A stretch of 64,000 bases of DNA, taken from Lomentospora prolificans (Eukaryota > Ascomycota > Sordariomycetes > Microascales > Microascaceae). Under the pieces are notes generated by a model, which was given only the letters and a program-made list of their open reading frames with translations, was not told the origin of the DNA and searched no databases. A program made the position numbers and the translations under genes. Where the stretch lies: assembly GCA_029532625.1 (NCBI GenBank), contig JARFXM010000011.1:3609501-3673500 (forward strand). The letters run 5' to 3'. This document shows positions 57,763-64,000 of the stretch, piece after piece (position 1 is the stretch's first letter; every line of letters begins with the position of its first letter).

Positions 57763-60700
57763 ATGAGCTTTGCCATCGAAGCTCCCGGCGAAACCCAACC
57801 GCTCACACCAGAAGAGCTGTTCGTTGCCCTTCGAGATGCAGCGGCTTCTTCAACATCTGCCCCTAGAAGGCAAGCTGTAGGACAGCAGTTAACCGCGTGG
57901 GAGTCCCACCCAGGTTATTACTCCTCTCTGCAGGCAAGTGTAGCTAGTTGGCCTTCCTCGGTCCCGTTACTAACCTTTCTACTCTGCAGTCAGTTTTTCT
58001 TGACAAGAGTCTGCCGACCGAAGTGCGGTTACTCGCCATCATCCAGTTGAAGAACGGAATAGACCGCTACTGGAGACTTTTCAACCACATCAAAGGTGGA
58101 TTAACCGATCAAGAAAAGGCAGCTATACGTTCGAGACTGTTCCAAGGCACTGTCGAAGAAGAAAACAAGGCCTTAGCGCTTCAAAATGCCCTTGCTATCT
58201 CCAAGATTGTTAGAATCGACTATCAGAAAGCGTGGCCCGAAGCCCTGCCGAGCTTGATAGCCCTCCTGCGGACATACAAAGATGGAGACCAACATAAAGT
58301 ACACGGATCCCTCCAGGTCGTCCTGCGAGTCGTGAAGGAGATGTCAACAGCTCGGTTACGGACGTCACAAACCGCCTTACAAGGAATCACTCCGGAGCTT
58401 GCGCACATTTTGGTCGAAATGTATACGGACAGGGCCACGGCCTGGGTTGGTTCCTTATCAAGTGGAAGCTTAGGCACAGACGCCACCGAACTCGCCATGC
58501 ACAACAGCTTGTTTTGTGTACGTATTCTACGGCGTCTGTTCACCACCGGCTATGAGAGCCCGTACAAGGATGAAACCGTTGCAAACTTCTGGTCGATCAC
58601 CCAGGCGCACTTTAGCCACTTCTTTGGCTTCATTTCCCAATCATCTATCCCCGCAGCATACCGAAACCTTATCGGGAAGCATCTGCTCCAGTTTTCGAAA
58701 CTGCACGTCAGCATGGCTGACACTCACCCCGCGAGTTTCACGGCCCTGCCCGATTCCCTGCCACTGATCCATGCCTATTGGGATCTCGTCACGAAATTTG
58801 CCGAGGTCTTCGACAAATCCACAGGCATCTCTCAGTCATCGCAAGGTAGTCAGGCCAAATACGAAGAAGAAGGTCCCCTTCTCGAGAGATTAACCCTAAT
58901 GGCACTTACACTTCTTCGGACTTGCGTCAGAATCGCCCATCGACCCTTCCAGTCATTTAGGTACCGGACTGATGAGGAGAAGAAAGACCGGGAAACAGCC
59001 GTGGAACTACTCAAAACACAGTGGCTTACAACCGAGTTTGTCACCCAAATCACAAATACCCTTATAACACGTCTGTTTCTGTTCCGGAGGTCTGATCTGG
59101 ATGCTTGGGAACAGGACCCCGAAGAATGGGAACAACGCGAACAGGGCGAGGGAAATGCGTACGAATTTGAAGTGCGCCCATGCGCTGAAAAGCTCTTCCT
59201 CGACTTTTTGACCAACTACAAGGACCTCTTGATCCCGCCGCTGTTGGGGTATTTCAACGCTTCTACCGATCCCAACGCCGATCTGACAACCAAGGAAGCT
59301 GTATATACCGCGATGGGATTGGCTGCCGCTCACCTCGCTACCTATTTCCACAGCAGCAGGCCGGAATCGGATAGCCAGCAAAATATCGACTTTGACGGCT
59401 TCCTCGAAACAACTTTGGTTAGGGATGCGCAGGAGCAGGGCCCGCTTGCCAAGGTTCTCCGTCGCCGCATTGCTATCCTGCTTAGCCAGTGGGTTACGGT
59501 CCAGAGCACTGAGAGAAACCGCCCCGTCATCTATCAGCTGTTTACGCATTTTATGAATCCTAATGATGAATCGAATGACCTGGTAGTCCGTATCACGGCT
59601 GCGAGACAGCTTCGTTGGGTTGTCGACGAAATGTACTTTGACGTTGACAAGTTCCTGCCCTTTGCGACTGACGTTATGTCGCAGTTGGCGGAACTGGTAA
59701 CCACCATTGACGTTGACGAATCGAAACTGGCCATCCTGGAAACGATGCGTTTACTCGTAACGAGGATGGAAAACCACGCCACCCACTTTGGAGACTTCCT
59801 CATGTCAGCGTTACCTCAGATCTGGGAGGCTTCTGGAACTGAAGAATTTATGATCAAGCAAGCTGTAATCGCGATCTTCAGCGCGCTGGTTATGTCTATG
59901 GGCCCCGAATCACAGAGATACCAACACCATATGATTCCTCTTATTGCCGAATCAGCAAGGCCGGGATCCGGTCTCCATGTACACCTGATTGACGAGTCTC
60001 TGGAGCTTTGGAACTCAATTGTGATGCAGAGCAACCCACCCTTGTCAGCGGAGCTGGTCAGTGTCTACGAATTGGCCATTCCTCTCCTGGAATACGAAAC
60101 GGAAACCGCATCTGCCTCCCTCGATCTTGTCGAATCATATATTCTCATGGCACCTCAGGCGATACTCGAGGATCGATTCCGTCGACCGACTTTGATAGGC
60201 CTAGGAGAGCTACTAAAGTCGCAAAGTCGTGAGAAAGTGCGTCAGGCTACCGTCTGCATCGAATACGTTATCCGATCGGCGACGGAACTCGGAGGCGTAA
60301 GCGGAGTCACAGTGGTGCTGCAGGACCTAATAGAAATTGGCCTTTTGAGATGCATCTTGGAAAACCTTCATGATGCCTGGGAGGCAAACCAAACTACGGG
60401 GCCGAACAGACGGGTCAGCAAGCTGAATACTGTTACGGAAGGAGATTATTTCGCCATCCTATCCCGTCTGGCGCTAGCAGAACCCAACGCTTTTGCACAA
60501 GTGCTCGGTTCGTTTGGACCAGTTGAGGGCGTTTGGAACTGGCTTGCCGGCGAATGGTTCTCTCACCTAAGCGCCATGGACTTCGCGGCGCGACAGAAAT
60601 TGTACCTCCTCGGTCTCACGCGATTCCTAGAACTGGGTGAGCCAGTGCAGGGCCTCGTGCTAAACAAGCTTCAGGACTACTTGACAATGTGGACCAATAT

Positions 60701-60986
60701 CATCTCGGACCTACAAGATGGGGATGATACAGACTGCCTCATCACCATGGAACTCCCACCAGAAGAATGGCATTGCCCAAAGAATACCAGGGAGAACGAG
60801 TTGATGCTGAAGGACCCGGTTCACAGCGTCCATGCCTTTGAATTCGTCAAGGCTAGGATTGGAGACTTGGTGCAGAGGGTTGGGGGCGAACAAAAATTCC
60901 AGGAGGAATGGGCTATCAACGTGGATAAGGAGATCATGGACAAGTTCCAGCAGCTTACTCAGTTCATGGCGAGCAAGGGGAAATAA
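57763..60986 (+). CDS. KAP120: Importin-beta family karyopherin (importin-11/Kap120)
   Basis: Predicted exons 57763-57933 and 57990-60986; 1055 aa, typical for importin-11/Kap120. The importin-beta N-terminal domain straddles the intron: AVGQQLTAWESHPGYYSSLQ then SVFLDKSLPTEVRLLAIIQL and KNGIDRYWRLF, where Ran-GTP binds. The rest is a solenoid of HEAT repeats (for example AARQLRWVVDEMYFDVDKFL, ILETMRLLVTRMENHATHFG, IKQAVIAIFSALVMSMGPES). Kap120/importin-11 imports ribosome-biogenesis and other cargoes into the nucleus. The single intron has a GC donor (CAG/GCAAGT at 57931-57939) and a CTAAC branch site; the GC-AG reading gives the only in-frame junction I found. An antisense open frame of 296 codons overlaps the 3' end. 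Confidence 0.94.
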
Positions 60987-62287
60987 GAAGGGACGTAGTT
61001 GTCTAACACAAGCAGACAAATGGACATATTGCATGTGTATGGAGGTTGAAATAGTGTACAGGTGAAAGGCGACCTCATAGAGGTTGATTCGAAGGGACGT
61101 TTCAATATTTAGCAATATTATCATGAGATAGATGACCAGCGATGAATTATACCTCTCCTCACAAGGCCCTTTTGGTCGCTTACGTATGAGCATCCATATC
61201 GCAACTATCGTCGGAAATGCATGTCGTTTTAAAGTGGTTGACCAATCTAGACCATTGGCACGATGCAAATGATGGTGGAACATTGTCGTGAACCATGACG
61301 CATTCAATGGTGGCATGTCATTTGTCGCCATCTGCCAAGCCGTGATGGATGCGACCATGACACTGATGCAGTCGCTCCATGTCAATGATCGTGCCCATGC
61401 CCATGTGCATGTCACATGTATCGAGTTTATGCGATGCGTTCCTTGATGTTCCATGCATTGTTGTCGACTTTTGTGTCGCAGCCTGAGTTCTGCGCGTGCT
61501 GGCTTTCCCCGATTCCATGCAGTTCGACCAGCAACGATCGGCACCCGAAGCTGGCTACTAGGCGGGGCCAAAGTTTGGCACTGAAGCCACTGACACTGCA
61601 CGGCATTGATCCAACAGCAAAGTGCCAGCTGGCCAGCGGAGCTAGCTGTTTACATGTACTTGGAGCGATGTGAGTTGCCTGGCCTGGGTGCAGTGCGAGC
61701 AGGTCAAAGTGCCATCGCCTCCGGATTTCTCTTTCATCATTCCCATTGCCACTCCAATTCCCCGCGGCCGCTTTCATCACATTTCCTCCGCTACCTCTAA
61801 AACATACCGGCTTTCCTCTTTCCTGTATTTTTTTCTCTCTCTTCCTCTTCATAATTTTCGAATCTTGTTTGGCGGTGGGCTGCTGCTACTTCAGCGACTA
61901 GAGCTCTGGCTTCCTGACGCGCCACCACCACCGAAAACGACGAACTTGATTAGCTAGCCAACAGTGACCACTTCCCGACCTTTTCCCTCCTAAAACGCAC
62001 AGTCACAGACACTCCAAGCAGGTGGCACCCCGCCAGCCATTCGACCCATCCTGATCCATCGCAATCACCGCATCTACTACCACTGGCACAACCCACCAAC
62101 CTTGGCCTTTCTCCTCGACAACATCCCCAGCCGCGGCGGACCTTGAACATCGACTATTATTCCTTAATTTTCCAAGAAGCCGCCTTCCCTAATTTTCCCC
62201 TAGATCTAGAAACGAATTCTTTTATCTTCCTTCGTTTCTCTTCCTTATCCGCAGCGAAACCCAGCGAACCCCTCATATCACCTTAAA
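60987..62287. other. Intergenic with 5' leader of DSK2
   Basis: KAP120 3' flank and DSK2 promoter/leader. The last 500 nt are pyrimidine-rich (TTCCTC-type), common upstream of highly expressed fungal genes. A patch at 61320-61425 repeats short ATG/CAT words (CCCATGCCCATGTGCATG) without larger period. Confidence 0.5.
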
Positions 62288-63599
62288 ATGGCCGACAATG
62301 CAGAAGGAGGCGAGAGCCCCCAAGAGGTCACCTTTAAGGTCAAGTCCTCCAACAACAAGGTCCACACCATCACCATGTCTGAGTCCGCCACTGTTCTTGA
62401 GCTGAAGACGAAGCTCTCGGCTGAGGAGTACGAGAACATCCCCGCGGAGCGCCAGCGCCTCATCTACTCGGGCCGTGTCATGAAGAACGACGATGCGCTC
62501 AGTAATTACAAGATCAAGCCCAACAACACGGTTCACCTCGTGAAGAGCGCCGCCAGCAACCCTACTCCGCCTTCTGCCTCTTCCTCAGCCACCACCCCCG
62601 CCACTCCCGCCGTCCCCACCAACATGGCCGCCGGGACAGCTAATAACCCGCTTGCTGGACTAACCGGAGCTCGTTTTGCCGGTCAAATACCTCTACCTAG
62701 CCGCTCCATGTTTGGCGCTGATGGAGGAGTAAGTTGCGAACTCGCTCGTCTTGTTCTCCTCGTCCCTTTGCGTCAATGCTAACTCCCATTTTTCACAGAT
62801 GGGCGCGCCTCCTAGCACCGACGAGATTGCGCGTATGATGGCCGATCCTGTCGTCCAGCAGTCCATGAACGCCGCCCTCGATAACCCCGACTTCATCAAC
62901 ATGCTCATCAACTCTAACCCGAACCTACGAAACCTCCCCAACGCCCGCGAGATGCTCCAGTCCCCTTTCATGCGACAGATGATGACGAACCCAGACATGA
63001 TAAGAATGGCGAGTCAGATGCAAGGGATGAATGGATCGGGCGGTTTGCCTTCTTTCCCCGCCCCTGGTGCTACCGACACCACCCCCGCCGATGCGCCGTC
63101 TTCCGGGGGTCAGCAAGGAGCTGCTGAATCCGGTGCCGGGACGAACAACCAGCAGAACCCCTTCTCACCCTTCATGTTTATGCCATTCCCCGGTTTCCCT
63201 CCTGCGCCCGCCGCGGGCGCTGCTGGTGCGGCCGGTGCACAGAATGCTAACCAACAAGGGACCGGGGCCGGGGCTGGTGCTGGTGCTGGTGCTGACCAGG
63301 CTGCTGCCAACCCTTTCCTCTCCTTCCTCGGACCCAATTTCCCCGGTGCAGGTGCCAACCCCAACCCGGAACTTCAGCGATCGCTACAAGAGCTCCTTCA
63401 GGGAATGGGAGCCGGTGGCATGGGACTCGGTTCACCCCCGGCTCCCGCCGACAACCGACCGCCCGAGGAGAGGTACGCTGAGCAACTCCGCCAACTCAAC
63501 GACATGGGTTTCTATGACTTTGATAGAAACGTTGCCGCTTTGCGCCGCAGCGGAGGAAGCGTGCAAGGTGCCATCGAGCACCTTCTTGGCGGAAGCTAA
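62288..63599 (+). CDS. DSK2: Ubiquilin, ubiquitin-receptor shuttle
   Basis: Predicted exons 62288-62728 and 62799-63599; 413 aa. Order: N-terminal ubiquitin-like domain (residues about 13-87: VTFKVKSSNNKVHTITMSES, IPAERQRLIYSGRVMKNDDA, IKPNNTVHLVKS), a Ser/Thr/Pro/Ala linker, an STI1-type region (ADPVVQQSMNAALDNPDFIN, NLPNAREMLQSPFMRQMMTN), a Gly/Ala/Pro-rich low-complexity stretch with GAGAGAGAG repeats, and a C-terminal UBA domain (RYAEQLRQLNDMGFYDFDRN ... VQGAIEHLLGGS). Dsk2 carries polyubiquitinated proteins to the proteasome, including ERAD substrates, and works in spindle-pole duplication in yeast. Length and order are those of Dsk2. The start follows a pyrimidine-rich leader and a good CTTAAAATG context. 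Confidence 0.96.
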
Positions 63600-64000
63600 A
63601 GGAATATTGAGTGTACATATGCGGAGAAGGGGAATGGAATGTCAATGGTTGATTCATCCAGGCAACTAACAGGCGGTGACATATGGGAATGGACAGCACG
63701 CATGAGTGTTAAGGCTGTATTTCTTTTTTCTTCTACACAACCAGTCATGACGAAATGGTTCCCCATTTGACCAAAGGGGAATGGCGGACGGATATTAGCG
63801 ATGCATGTGGGCAAGGAAAGCGGGCGGGCAGCGGTGGTTGTTGAGAGCATGATGCCCAATGTGACTACCCATAGGATGCCATGAGTAAATGTTATTCGAA
63901 CCTGATCTGCGTCGGGGCTGTGAGGGTGTGATTGTATGATGTGGATATCTAAAGCTCTTGTTAGGGACCATGGCTTGGCCATTCGCACCCATATTCAATC
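63600..64000. other. Right edge, 3' flank of DSK2
   Basis: No gene seen; minus-strand frames at 63596-63998 have no motifs. Probably the DSK2 3' UTR and spacer. Confidence 0.5.

Overview
The window is nuclear DNA of a filamentous ascomycete (Pezizomycotina; the gene repertoire fits a Sordariomycete, but I cannot name a genus). Evidence: short (about 40-190 nt) introns with GTAAGT-like donors and CTAAC/CTAAT branch sites, an intronless tRNA-Lys(CTT), and typical mould families: GMC oxidoreductase, DUF1996 and DUF4360 secreted proteins, a fungal F-box protein, a membrane RGS protein, an Hsp70-like relic. Exon boundaries given here were worked out by hand from splice motifs and reading-frame closure; all are predictions.

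Layout. 0.4-4.5 kb: two convergent-free minus-strand genes, a dienelactone-hydrolase-like/NTF2-like protein and a secreted GMC oxidoreductase. 7.2-8.5 kb: a fumarylacetoacetate-hydrolase-family enzyme with a mitochondrial-type leader. 8.5-14.7 kb: a gene-free stretch. 14.7-20.4 kb: a single-pass plasma-membrane sensor-like protein and a cytochrome P450. 22.2 kb: tRNA-Lys. 25.2-31 kb: RGS membrane protein, DUF4360 protein, F-box protein. 32-36.8 kb: CofD/YvcK-like protein, Gfo/Idh/MocA oxidoreductase, DUF1996 protein. 38.3-40.8 kb: an accessory spot with a coiled-coil fungal orphan and, head to head with it, a broken Hsp70-like pseudogene. 41.8-46.6 kb: the ER mannosidase Mnl1/EDEM and APRT. 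46.6-52.7 kb: a second gene-free stretch. 52.7-63.6 kb: conserved housekeeping block with an orphan polytopic membrane protein, peroxin PEX2, importin Kap120 and ubiquilin Dsk2.

Functional reading. There is no clear biosynthetic gene cluster: P450, GMC oxidoreductase and FAH-family enzyme are separated by kilobases of non-coding DNA. The right half is proteostasis and trafficking (ERAD mannosidase, Dsk2 shuttle, Kap120 import, PEX2 ubiquitin ligase), but each gene has its own promoter. The left half is accessory/secretory.

Most noteworthy: a GMC oxidoreductase with Thr where the second catalytic His/Asn should be; two GC-AG introns; a P450 with a CYP7/CYP8-like I-helix lacking the acid/Thr pair; a CofD-like protein in an organism class without known F420 synthesis; the Hsp70-like pseudogene; non-coding DNA littered with CCAGCC/GGCTGG words; and three G/C homopolymers of exactly 18 nt.
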